A DNA stretch of 64,000 bases from Balanoglossus misakiensis (lineage: Eukaryota; Hemichordata). Numbering within the stretch: position 1 is the stretch's first letter; every line of letters starts with the position of its first letter. The position numbers were made by a program, and so were the translations under genes. Positions 1-12,100 of this stretch are shown here, in pieces. The notes beneath the pieces were generated by a model that was not told the DNA's origin, did no database searches, and saw only the letters and a program-made list of their open reading frames with translations. The stretch spans positions 8,990,001 through 9,054,000 of the forward strand of contig CM082590.2 in assembly GCA_040954595.2 (NCBI GenBank), in the 5' to 3' direction.

Positions 1-1301
1 AAAACAGCAATACATACTTCTGAGGACATAAGTTTGATGAGTTTTAGATATCTGCAGTATAGAAAAGGTGAAATTGTACTTCTATTTGCCGAATAAGAGC
101 GCAAAAGTCCGGGAAACTACGTTCCGCCAAAACAAAGATGGCCGTGTGCCAGTCACCGACCTCGGGAGAATAGTCCCGTTTCCAACGACGCATAAGCGAG
201 AAAAACGGTTTCTTTGCAACGAAAATAGCGGGGAACGGGCAGAGAATGCATACATTAACCAAAATATCCACTTACCCGTCAGCTAGCTGTAACCCGAACG
301 TCGATATCGCACTAATCGCAGTCGGCACACTGCAACACTGTAGTACGCATAAGTAGGGCGCTACCCTATTCCCAATGTGTGAATTGAACGCACTACTGAA
401 GTGCATGATGGGTGACAGGGTCAACTCCAACGCTGGGTAACTCGTCAATTTTCGAGCTAAAGTCATTTTATTTTGCTGAAATGCATCTTGTTTTTAATTA
501 TTTATGCATAATAAAGAAGTAAACTCGTATTTAACAATAGTATTATGACTATACATGTCTAAACCTAGTAATGGAAGCAGCTCATCCTAACTGATACGAA
601 AACGCCATTTATTCCATCCTCGAACGAGGTTGAAATAAAACATTGGACCCAAAGAAAAAATGGTCGGAAACACAACATGCATTTAAACGGTTTGCCTGGG
701 TTTGTTTTGGAAGCCAGAATCTGGGACAGACAAGGCAAAACATGAAATATAACTCCCCCTCCATTATTTCTAGAATCTCCCTTGACCACCTGTGGTCCAG
801 TACATGACAAAACGCATAATTATTCTACCCACCTCTCTCAATTACTGGAAGCTCCCTTACATCAGAACGACACTAATTAAATAACTAAGGACATTAAACA
901 CAGATATTTGCCAGTAACCTGCTCACATCACAGGGCTTTTCTTAATTCAAAAATCAATGCAATTTCGTAAACTTCTTTTGTTTTTATTTTGGCTGGGTTA
1001 AGTGCGCCCTCAGGCGGTGAATATATATCTCTAACGTCATTATCGTACGCAGTAACAACAAAACAGGATTGATTCTTACTGAATATTTTATTCATTTTAT
1101 ACTGCTATATCATTTCTTTAACATCTCACAAAGAAAATGCCAACACAAACTGGTGAAATTCACCCTCTTTCAAGCCGATATACTAGTACCATTGATGGCT
1201 GCAATAACCCCAGCACAAAACTCTCTGCAAAAGCAAACACTAGAAATACAGAAAAATAAACACCCCCAAACTAAAAAACAAACAAAACACCCCAATGATG
1301 C

Positions 1302-1390
1302 TTAACCCTTTCACACCCATGGTTTGTATAATGGATTCAACCACACTCTGAAAATAGTGGGAACGAACCACTATTGGGGTGTAAAAGGTG
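1302..1390 (+). mobile_element. Family A MITE-like element, diverged
   Basis: It begins with TTAACCCTTTCAC and ends with a GTAAAAGGTG inverse. The middle is diverged but keeps the GAACCACTAT part of the family core, in forward orientation. Confidence 0.65.
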
Positions 1391-2506
1391 ATACTACACA
1401 CTTGTTTTGGAAGCCCACAAGAAAGAAAGAAATAAAATATCACAGAGCAACTTCTGAATCAAAGATGCAAATTTCTAAAAAAACACAACTTTTTGAACTT
1501 CTAAATTTTGCAGCCACATTCAGTCATGTATTCTTTTAAATTTATTTAAAATGAATTGTAAATTTTATGCATGTTCCTCCCAAATAAACTACAAATTGGT
1601 AAAAATATATTTCTATACATGGTGAAAATATTTCAACAGAGTGCAAGGGATTGTAACTCCCCTCTTTTGCTCATTGATTGGCAAGTTGAGCTGTTTCCTT
1701 TCATTTGTAAGCTATGAGTTGATTCGCTGAGACCAAACTATTAAAACTTTCATTTTTATAAGCCACCAGGTGATTGGCTGAGACCACAACAAAATTGTTA
1801 TCCATCAGCTGAGTCGCCATGACAGCAGAAGCAAGATGTAACTTGCATATACACTGTATAATAAATGCTAAATTATTTAAAAGTCTATGTAAATTAAAAC
1901 ATCCAGTTATTTGCAATCCTTTCGAATCCTAGTTATGAGGTATTTTGGTCAGAGCTTTATATTACTCTTCTAGGTATTAGGGGAACCTTAAAATATACTG
2001 ACATAGGGGTCTTTATCTCCTTAGCCCACTTAAAAATAACTTTGACACAATGAAATCAAGGTGTATAACAATAGGCATTTTATGTGCAAGTCTAAGGGTA
2101 CTTTTTAGCCTGCTTAACTCATTTGACAATAATAAACCAATCAAGGTGAATAAAAATTATTTTTGGAAGATTTGCTGTCAATCACACCACAAATACACAG
2201 TTCATCTTGTGCCTGTTCAACATCAAAGTTGAACAGAAAGTTGAACGGTCAAAGTACACATCAGTAAAATTGAAAGTACCAGCAATAATGTGCTACACAA
2301 AAGCAAGCAAACCCCTCAAGACTCCAATTGATATAAAACCATAAAACGAAAACCAAGAAGATGCAAAAAATACTAGCTACGGTGACACAAAAGCCACTTT
2401 TGTTTAACTCCACAAACATTTTTACATTGAAAGTCATCTTATCTAAGTTCATTGAAACCTTGTCAGGATAAGGAAAGCTTAATTTATTGGAAATCTTACA
2501 AACCAA

Positions 2507-2531
2507 ACACACACACACACACACACACACA
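2507..2531. repeat. (CA)n microsatellite
   Basis: About twelve AC dinucleotides in a row, downstream of the PRUNE2-like stop codon. No coding role is visible. Confidence 0.9.
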
Positions 2532-2976
2532 TAATTGCCATGTTGAACACGTAGCATTTTTTTTTATACCAGATTTGCTTATACTCCCCTATTTCATTCA
2601 TATTTTGGAACGACCCTGCTACTATTTTATAGTATATGAAGAAGAATCCAATTGGAACAGGGGTGGGAGCAACATATTCTGGAATTGAATATTTTCACAA
2701 TAACTGTCACTACTTTACGTACTTCCAAAAGTTACAGACATTGCTTTAAAAGTTTCTATAAATTCACCAAGTATTTTTCTGCAACTTTGATACTGATATA
2801 TTAAAAATTATGATTGGCAAAAGGCTGATCAAAAATAAACATCATTCTCAAGAATGTGGAAAAACTTCAAAATCTGCAATCTTCATAATCTCGTGATTGC
2901 TTCAAGTTCATCAATATCCATATCATCAAACCAATCGCTGTCTGCAATCATCCATGGTTCGCTTTCTCCGCCCCTC

Positions 2977-3160
2977 TTACTTTTTCTCATTTTTTGTCTC
3001 TTTTTTCTTTTTCTCAGAATCTTTCTCAACTCCATCAGCTCCTGCTGGTCTTGCTGCGCCATCATTTCGTGGAGGTCTCTTTCCTCCTGCAGCAGATGTT
3101 GACAGTCGCCTTGCTTTCTCCCGGGCATTTTGAAGCTTCCCCACGACTTGCTTCTCAATT
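2977..3160 (-). CDS. PRUNE2: Last coding exon of PRUNE2-like gene (long-tail form)
   Basis: The acceptor TTCTTCTCCAG precedes AATTGAGAAGC. Exon 5015-5113 ends with two bases of a codon, so direct splicing gives a [10 protein letters not shown] tail ending in a basic lysine-rich stretch and a TAA at 2977-2979. A second frame is also open down to 2883 and would end with acidic DWFDDMDIDE-type sequence, but no donor I identified enters that frame. Confidence 0.65.
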
Positions 3161-6100
3161 CTGGAGAAGAAATAAAACAAGCAATAACCACCAGTGAGGT
3201 TTTTGTATAAATTCAAATCCGTGTCATCCCAATTAAAGCATAAGATCACTATTCTTTAACTCTGGTAAAACAATTGAATTTCATTAATATAATAACTACA
3301 GTCAAACCATGTTAGTGACCACCTCTATATAGTGGCCACTTTGCTACAGTCCCTGTGCAATTCACATCTGCATTAATTGTCCTGTCTATAAACTGTGTAC
3401 AAGCTGTTATGAGAACACCTGTTAGAGAGATTGTGAAAGTTTGTTTCTACCAATGCTGTGGTTAGTACCTGTTCAATGCTATCATGAAGAAATAAATCAA
3501 CAGTTATGTAGAGAAAAACAAGTCGTGGGGGTGGGGGGGGGGGGAATTAAAAGTAAGTAAGAAATAGGGTTAGGGGTTTGGAAGGAATATGAACTCCCTT
3601 ACAAAAGATTCTCCAGACATCAGTAGAATTCTTCAGCCTACAGAACTTTATGTTTAAAGAATAGAGTTCTTTTCAGTTTCTATGGAAATGTCACAATCTA
3701 TAGAATTCTATTGACCTAGATTTTGACATTTATTTAGATATCAATAGAATTGAACTGAAAACTCCATAGAAATCCATAGATATCCATAGAAATTCTATAC
3801 ACTCTTTAGAATTCTATAGATGTTTAGAGAATGCTTTTGTTCAGGAAGAAAGACAGAGGACAGTACTAACCCAACCACTTTTTATCAAGACGAGATAATG
3901 CCTGTGAGAGATGATAACAGAAAAGGATATGAAGTAAAGAGAAAGGAGAAAAGGAAAACAGGAAAAATATAGTTTCCTGTCAGAGATGTGTGAGATAATA
4001 AGAATGGGTTTGCAGGAAGACATGAACAGAAAGCACCTCATAAACTGATGGTGAATTGGTATAATGAATAGATGCTTGCTATGTAGAATTCTTCAGAACT
4101 GTAGGAATAAAGTCAGATATTTATAGATCAAGAAATTAATGAAGTGCAGTGTAATGTTCTGTAGTGCATTGTAGTGTAGTCTATTGCAGTATAGTGTTAT
4201 GCACTGCTGTGTTGTGTTGTGTTGTGTTGTGTTGTAGCGTTGCTAATTTTGTGTAAGTTGGGTGTACAGAAGTATGTGTAAACAGGAGAAGAGAAACTTA
4301 ACCCTTTCACCCCCAGTTCCCTAGTATAGAGGTCCAACCTCACCATAAAAAACAATGGGTTTGGACTGAACCATTGTGGTGAAAGGGTGAAACAGTGCAT
4401 TCAGCAAATGACATGCAAACAACAAACCAAAACCAATGTACCTTTTTCTTGCGCTTCTTCTCATCAAATCTTAGCAATGCAATGAAAAAAAAAAGAAAAA
4501 AATTCACAAGATGAGATGAAAAGTTACAATGACAAATTACTGGTGGTGAATATGGTATTTGTAATATTCTTTTGGAATGGGTTCTGAAATATATGCATAG
4601 ATGATTATTTCAAAGTTTCCATTTCCCAAAATATATTATTTACGGATTTTTACATGAATAATTCCCATGTATGATATACCAGCAATGTAGATATATAGCC
4701 AATCCTTTATAAACATACCAAGCTGAATTCAGAACATGACTGGTTTATACCGGTACATATGCAAATGTGATGAAAAACAATATGGCGACTTTATATCTGG
4801 GTCTCAAAAATCACCATCTACTGAAAGTGAGCCCACAGCCATGTCTGGGTCTCAAACCCACAATCCTGCGATAGTGAGTTTGGTACCCTCGTTGCTGGGC
4901 CATGATACCGTCTCATGTCTTTGTGCGAAACTTCTAAACTTCTCTACATCTTTGCAAAATAACACTATCCGGTCTGCAGACAATCTACAATATAGTCTGT
5001 TTTGTTTGACTTACAATTTGACTTGCTCCGGTACATACACATACTCCAACGACACAAGTTGCTTGAGGTCAACCAGGCTGGTTACAAATCGTAACTTACG
5101 ACTGAACTTTGAACTGAAACATAACAAAAAGTAGAGTTAAGTGAAATATATGTTGACAGGACCTTTCACCAATACTTGTGTTGAAACCCCTCTTCCAGCA
5201 AAATTTTGATCAAATCCTTTTATTTTCAATGGCAATATGGACCCATCTATTCGGAAATAGGGTGCGAAGATCCCACACACACAATGTCGAATTATCTTTC
5301 TACCAGGAAATGGGGTGACATGAAAAGACAACCTACCTGATAAATGGTCTTGAAAATCTAACAACAGTCTTCAACCAAAGATTGGGGTGAATTAGAAGCA
5401 GGGCCTTAAGATTCTTCCTTAGTCTGAAAAAAGAGAAAAGAAGACATGAAAAAAACAACAACAGAAAAATGGCTCTGTAAACACAAACAACAAAACTAGT
5501 CACGCAAAAAAACCCACAAAGAATGAAAGTGATATACCTTCTATCGATCATCTTGTAACATCGTTTTAACCACCCAAGGTTCGGTGCTTGGTGTTTTGTA
5601 CATCCACCATGGAAATAGATTATCATGTAGTCCTGGGCCACCAGTAAATCAAGAGTACTGATTACATATCTGGAAAAAGATTCAGACATTTAACATCAGT
5701 GCAAATGACATCTAAAGCATTGCTGTCTCAAAGCAAGTGCACACAGAGTTCATGTGACCATGCAACAGTTGATGTGATATATTTCCCTACTGAAGTAGTC
5801 ATTCTATGTGATTCACTCAACCCAACTGATATGTACAGTCATGTACATTGTACTCACAAAAATAAATTATCCATGACATAGCTGTAATCTTTCCTCGTCT
5901 TTTCTGGTAAATAACAGGCAGCAAAAACTATAATTGCATTCAGTCCATCGCCATAGTAACCTGTCAATGGAGAATTAATGCAAAAATAGAGAACATAGTA
6001 TCAGAGAACGAATAACAATTTTGGCGAAATATCAGCTAAATATAAACTTTGTACAACTCTTTCACAATTTAGAATAGTCCTATCATATATGATATCATCA

Positions 6101-9100
6101 GTGATCATATATTAACCCTTTCACCCCCAGTTCCATCTTTAGAGGTCCAACCTTACCATAGAAAACAATGGATTTAGACTGAACCATGGTGGTGAAAGGG
6201 TTAAAACAGAATTTGTTTGATTGGATGGTGACTAAGTTTGTGTCAGCACCAGCTCTCCATCAATTTACCTCTTAACTCTTTCACCCCCATTTTGGTGTAT
6301 AGAGGTCCAAGTTTACCATAGAAAACAATGGGCTTGGACTGAACCATAGTGGTGCAAGGGTTAATACACTTACCACCATGAGCTAGGACTTTCTTATATG
6401 GCGCTATAACTTTCATATCCATGTTATAATTCTTCCCTCCGATCTCCACGACCCTCCAATGTCGGTTGTCTTGTTTCTCCTCCTCTGCAGAGTATTCCGG
6501 GATTCTTTCTGAGGAGGTCGTCTTGGGCAACGGGGTGTCATCTGTGGAGGAGTGAACAGCAAACAGACGAACTTGTGATCTCAGTTGTTGCCAAGCCAAC
6601 AAAATCACCCACAAACAAGACACTCATTTGTGGCCAGTCACCCCTATTCCTTTAATACATCAGTCCATTTATACCAGTATATCACTGAGTGCATTCAACT
6701 GCAATCAACAGGTATATATACCTATCTCCCCACTTCTCAACACCCATAGTTACACAAGCAACTTGTTTCATCACCGCGATCATCTCTCAGACATATCTTT
6801 CACCCCTATTCCCAGAATACACAGGTCCAACTGCATCATTGGAAACAATGGGGTGATTCCATTCACCTACAGTCAACAGGGGACACTACCTACCTTCCCA
6901 TTCCATTTCCCCACTCGTCATGAAAATACTACTATCATCTCTCAGACTCGGCGTCTGGATGTCCGGAGTCGGAAATTCGTCCACTCGACTCAAATCAAAC
7001 AAATCGCTAGGCGTCGATCCCCTGTCGTCATCATTGTCTGTGATCTTCAACTCAGCTGGCGGACTCACTTTCTTCTTGGTCTTGGGTTTGGCTCCCAGAT
7101 CCAATGTGGCTGTGTTGAGTGAAAAATGAAAATGGTCAGACCATATGAGCATTGTTGAATACATATTAAAAGTTGTGAACACTAGGTTCACATAGGAATA
7201 ATGACTACAGACAAAATCACTTCAACAAATCATTCACTTAAAGGGAGTAGTCATTCTGTCTGTAGCTACAAGTATGGCTCCCACGCAACAATACTACAAG
7301 TGAAAGTGCATTTCAGATCACCCTCCCCCCAACCCTTTCACCACAATGGTTTGGCCCAAATCATTTATTTTCTAAGGTAAAGTTGGACCTCTATAAAGGG
7401 GGAATGGGGGAGAAAGCTAAACAACTCACTCGGTCTTTGATGTACTTCTTCATCTTTCGGCGGCACGGGATCCGTGATGTCGATCTCGATGACATCATCG
7501 ATCCAATCCTCGCCGATATCGGCGTGATGCTTCATGATGTCATCATCGTCCTGCCATTCCTCTTTCACGTCCACGTGCGGCACGCTCTTCTTCCTCGGCG
7601 ACGCCTTGGCAACGCTCTCGGTTATCCGCATGCTGCTGATTCGCTCTTTCTCCTCGTCGTCATCAACATACCGCTCGATGTACCTAGCAACCGCTTCCCT
7701 TTGGGCTCCTTCATCATCATCATCTTTCATCCTCGTTGGAAACTCATCAACAGGCAAAGCATCATCATCATGTTGGACACTCTGCAGATCTTGAACTTTG
7801 ACCTCCGTGATTCGATCTTCCGTAGCATCAGCTTCCTGTCCAATGACGACCCTCTCATCCTCCATGATATCGCTCTCGACGACATCCGTCAACATCTCCG
7901 TGGCAACCTCCACGACGATCACATCATCTTCCACATCGCTGACCGGCTCCTCAATCTCAGCAATGCTGCTGATGGCGTGATGCACGGGGGATGGGAATTC
8001 ACTGCAGCTGAACGACCCGCTTGTTGTGGACACATCATCTCCACTAGTCTGAGATTCGCTGTCCACACTCGGGCTGGACACCCTCTTTGTAAACATCGCC
8101 CCCTCTGCATCAAGTAAAGAAAGAACATACCGGTATAATTCAGGCTAGACAGAATAAAAATTTGTTGCTTAAAAATCAATGATGGACATTTTTGTTTCAT
8201 TATTACATGAAATAGAAAGAAAACACCTGACAAAAATGGTTTATGTAAAAAATTAAATTCCAAATTTACACATCATAAACATAAATTCAAAATTTAGTAG
8301 ATTAGTGTAAACTTTGCCAAAATCAAACCAATCAGTCCATACATTTAATTGAGTGATAAAATGTACAAATTACCACTGACAACAGACTGTCTTTGACATT
8401 CCAATTAAAAAGTAAAAGTTAGAATACTTTTTCTGACCGCAAAAAATATGTTATTGTACATTCTATCATATCAATATGTTACGTACATTCTATAGTAATG
8501 GTTTACTACAGTTTGAGATCACATTCATTTTTATAATGACAAAAAGAACACTGTTTTGGGTTAGGAAAAAAAAAGAAAAGACAGATTGTTAGGGTCAAAT
8601 GAGGTTAGACTTAAATAAAAGTAAGGAAGAGTAAAGAGACAGACCTGAGGATCTGGGTTGAGAAGGTTCAGAAGAAGGATGAGGGGTCAAAGTTGAAGAG
8701 CCTTCAGTTGCAGGAAGGGTGGTGGGTCTTGGAGTCGGTGCAGAGGTCACATCAGATCGGAGGGAGAGTCGAGAGAGATCTGAAGGTGGGTTTGGAGTGA
8801 CTGGTTGGTGAGTGTGAGGAGTGGTCTTTTCTTGGGATGGTGGAGAGTCTTTGATTAGAGTTTGGGATGGTGATTGAGATGAAGTGACTTGAGATGGAGT
8901 TTTGTGAGAGAGATGATTTGGTGGAGAAGAGAGAGGTCTATTTGCTGACTGGTTTGAGTGTTCAGCCATTGGTGCTGCATGTTGATCAGACTGGATGTCT
9001 TCGGTTTCATGCACTGGGACTTCAACAGACACAGGTTTGATTGTCTCTGTTTTGGCTATCTCTGTTTCTGGATAGACATGCAATATTGGTATGTCCTGCA

Positions 9101-12100
9101 AAGGAGCTTCAGAGAGTTTCTCAGTTGCAAAATCATCCAATGTGGTTTTCTCATCAGCAACAATCTCTGCAGCATCTTCTGGGGGTACCTGTTCTGTGAC
9201 TATCTGCAGACAGGGCGCGATCTGCACAACTGGGGTTTCTTGGATCACACTTCGAGAATCTGCATCAGAGGACACCTCAGTAGCCGTGATGTTCTCAGCA
9301 GATGCTTGTGGACTGATCTCCACAACATCTTCGACGAGTATCTCCTCAGAGACATGTAGCTCTTCTGAAGTCTTCAGTAGTACTGGTGGACAGGATGCGT
9401 TGTGCTGTACTGGTGGTTCATGACTTATAACTTCAGATACACCATCTGATTGTATCACTGTTGAAGGAATGTTCTCACACACTGGTCCTGTGTGTATTTC
9501 TATAACGTCTTCTGAAATTGCCTCCACACTCTCTGAGACTATTTGTGGGAGAAGATGGCTGTGTACCACTGGTGGATCTTGGCAGACGACTTCAGTATTT
9601 CCATTGGGTGATACCATGGTAGCAGGAATGTTAATTCCTTGTACGTCTTGGTGTATCTCTGTCACTTCTTCTGAGAGTTCCTCAGCAGTGTCTGAAACTA
9701 TGGGTGAGTGGGTATGGTTGTGTACAACCGGTGGTTCTTGGCATAGGACTTCACTAACTGTAGTAGACGATGCCATGCTTGCAGGAATATTCACTATGTT
9801 TACTTCGCGTTGTATTTCTGTTACCTCTTCTGAGAATCCCTCTGCACTCTCTGACACTATCTGAGGATGAGGAAAGGTTTGAACAACTGGCGGTTCTTGG
9901 GAAACAGCTTCAGAAACTCGCCCATCTGGTACATCTTTCACTGAAGGAATATTCTCCTCAGTTGTTTCAAGATGAATTCCCGCAATATCATCCGGAAACA
10001 CTTCCTCGCTTTCCGACACTATCTGTGGGTGTGGATAGATATATACAACAGCCGCTTCCTGGCTCACGGCTTCAGAAACTTCCCCGGATGTTATCCCGGA
10101 AGTGGGAATTTTCTCACCGCGTACTTCCGTGTCCATTTCCACCACACATTCCGGAATGATCTCTGTTTCCACGGAAATCTCCATCACATTCGGGACTTCA
10201 TCACGGATGACAATGAACTCTTCCTCGCAATCGTCCTGAGTCACAACCAAGGAGTTTTCTCTTGAATAGGTCACTTGCATCTGTTCTTCTGATGAAATTT
10301 CAAAATGTTGACAGATTTCTTTATCCACCTGGACATCAGGTTCAAGCGTCACCACAGGAAGAGTAACCTCACTTGAAGAATCCTCAGATTGTAATATCTC
10401 CCCATCGATTGACATCTCAGCTTCTTCAAGTGCTTGTTCGCCACCTTCTTCTATCTGAATAAATTCTACAGAGTCTTGATTTTCAAGAACACTGCCAGCT
10501 GCACCAACAGAACATTGAGCAAAATTTGCATCTGTAAGATCATCTTTTCCAAAACTTTCTTCCACCAACTTGTCAGATTGAAACTGTCCATCACATACTT
10601 TGGAATCTCCCGCATCTATTTCTGTCTGTTCATTTTCTTCTGATTCTCTCTGTTCTTCCAACGTGTGTTCAGCACCATCGGAAACAACAATTTGGTGATC
10701 TGAAGGCACTGGTGGTTCTGCAGCTAAGATGGCAACATCCTGTCCACCTGATTCTCCAGTCTGTGGTACCATTGCAGGTTCATCAAACTCTGCCAATACC
10801 ACCCTCTCATTAATTTCATCCGACACTGCATCATCCCCGACTCCTGCATGTATCTGTGACTTTTTATTTTTCATGTCAGTTTGATCCAACAACGTGTCTT
10901 CAAAACTGTGTGCTGTACCATCTGCAGATGGGCTGTTCTCGTTTCCCTCCACAGTTTCACCTAGAAAAACAAACGAATCTTCAAAGCCTAGAAACCCGTC
11001 AACTGCTTCAGCTGATATTGGGTACAACCCCCATGGTGACAGCTCCACAGGCTGTGGTTCTTCATATTCAACTATCCGGCACTTTACTGCATCGCTGGTG
11101 TCTTCAGCATCCTCACTAGGCTGCAATATCTCCCAAGAATCATCATCAAACATCTGTGGTTCATCTTCATCTTTTGACATCTGACTGAAGTCTTCTTGTG
11201 AACCTTTCTCTGCAGATGGACTTAGGCGGTCATCTTCAGTATCTGCTATGTCTAATAAATCCTTCTCTGCACTGTGTAGACTCTGTACATCAGACGCAAT
11301 GTTATGATTTTCATCTTCTGTTTCGTGACCTTTCTGTTTTGACGATACGACCATGTCACTCTCATCACTGGAGGGCGATGTTACAATACTTTTCTGACTT
11401 GTATTTTGATTCTCTTGACTGTCACGGTATTCACTTCTCACCGACTTGATTTCAACGTCTTCTGGAATCTGTATCAGCTCCGGACACTCAATCAACACAT
11501 AACTTAGCAGCACTGGCGATTTCACTTCCTGTACAAGAGCATACGACACTTCCTCTGTATGCAACATCTCAAGAACTTCTTCTTCAGGCAATGGTTCTGT
11601 GTGTAAAGTTACAGCCTGGTGTATCGTGACTGTCGGTGAAATGACACCATCCACTTCAACCACGTCACAAACAGCTGGATCTTCTGGGTACTCTTCATCC
11701 GAGACATCAGACACAGAGGTACCCATAGAAACTGATGTATCATCATCATCATCATCATCATCACTATACTGCACATCATCTTTTCCAGGTGGGGTCTTTA
11801 CTGCACCATCTCTCATGGGTGTCATCATAACATTCTGTCCAAATGTGTCTTCTGCTTTGCTGTCACTTTCATCATGATGTACAAGCTTCTTATTTCTGCA
11901 GGGTTCTTCTCTCTCTTCCTCCTCATCCTCCTCTGACACCGATGTCTTGTCAGATTCTCTATCCTCAGGATGACCTTCCTTCTCAAGCACCAACTTTTCT
12001 TCATCTTTGAACTGTTCATGAACACCAGGTGTATCCGTAACATTTCGTTCATTGAATTCTTCATGCACATCAGATGTACCTGTGACCATTTCTTCATCAT

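Larger units (their letters stand above)
1..2882. other. No assignable gene; left flank
   Basis: I found no exon I can tie to a protein family. Roughly 90-400 is richer in CpG and GC than its surroundings and could be a promoter or a terminal exon of a gene outside the window, but neither overlapping open frame there resembles a known protein. The stretch includes one family A element near 1302, a CA microsatellite near 2507, and, on the minus strand, a possible polyadenylation hexamer (TTTATT on plus, 2483-2488) for the PRUNE2-like gene. Confidence 0.5.
5015..6541 (-). other. PRUNE2: BCH (BNIP2/Cdc42GAP homology) domain exons
   Basis: Five exons (6374-6541, 5858-5960, 5538-5669, 5337-5423, 5015-5113) encode a complete CRAL-TRIO-like BCH domain. 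Visible landmarks are [10 protein letters not shown] at the entry, [63 protein letters not shown] and ending [23 protein letters not shown] domains bind lipids and small-GTPase regulators and mediate homo- or hetero-dimerisation. The order and spacing agree with the PRUNE2, caytaxin and BNIP2 group. Two family A elements sit at and next to the 3' edge of exon 6374-6541. Confidence 0.93.

Noticed and set aside
4736-5134. Plus-strand 132-aa frame
   Set aside because: Overlaps the antisense of BCH exon 5015-5113, which matches the conserved BCH end; no family support for the plus frame.
7383-8117. Plus-strand open frame of 244 aa
   Set aside because: Antisense shadow of PRUNE2-like exon 7430-8104, whose ends splice in frame on the minus strand.
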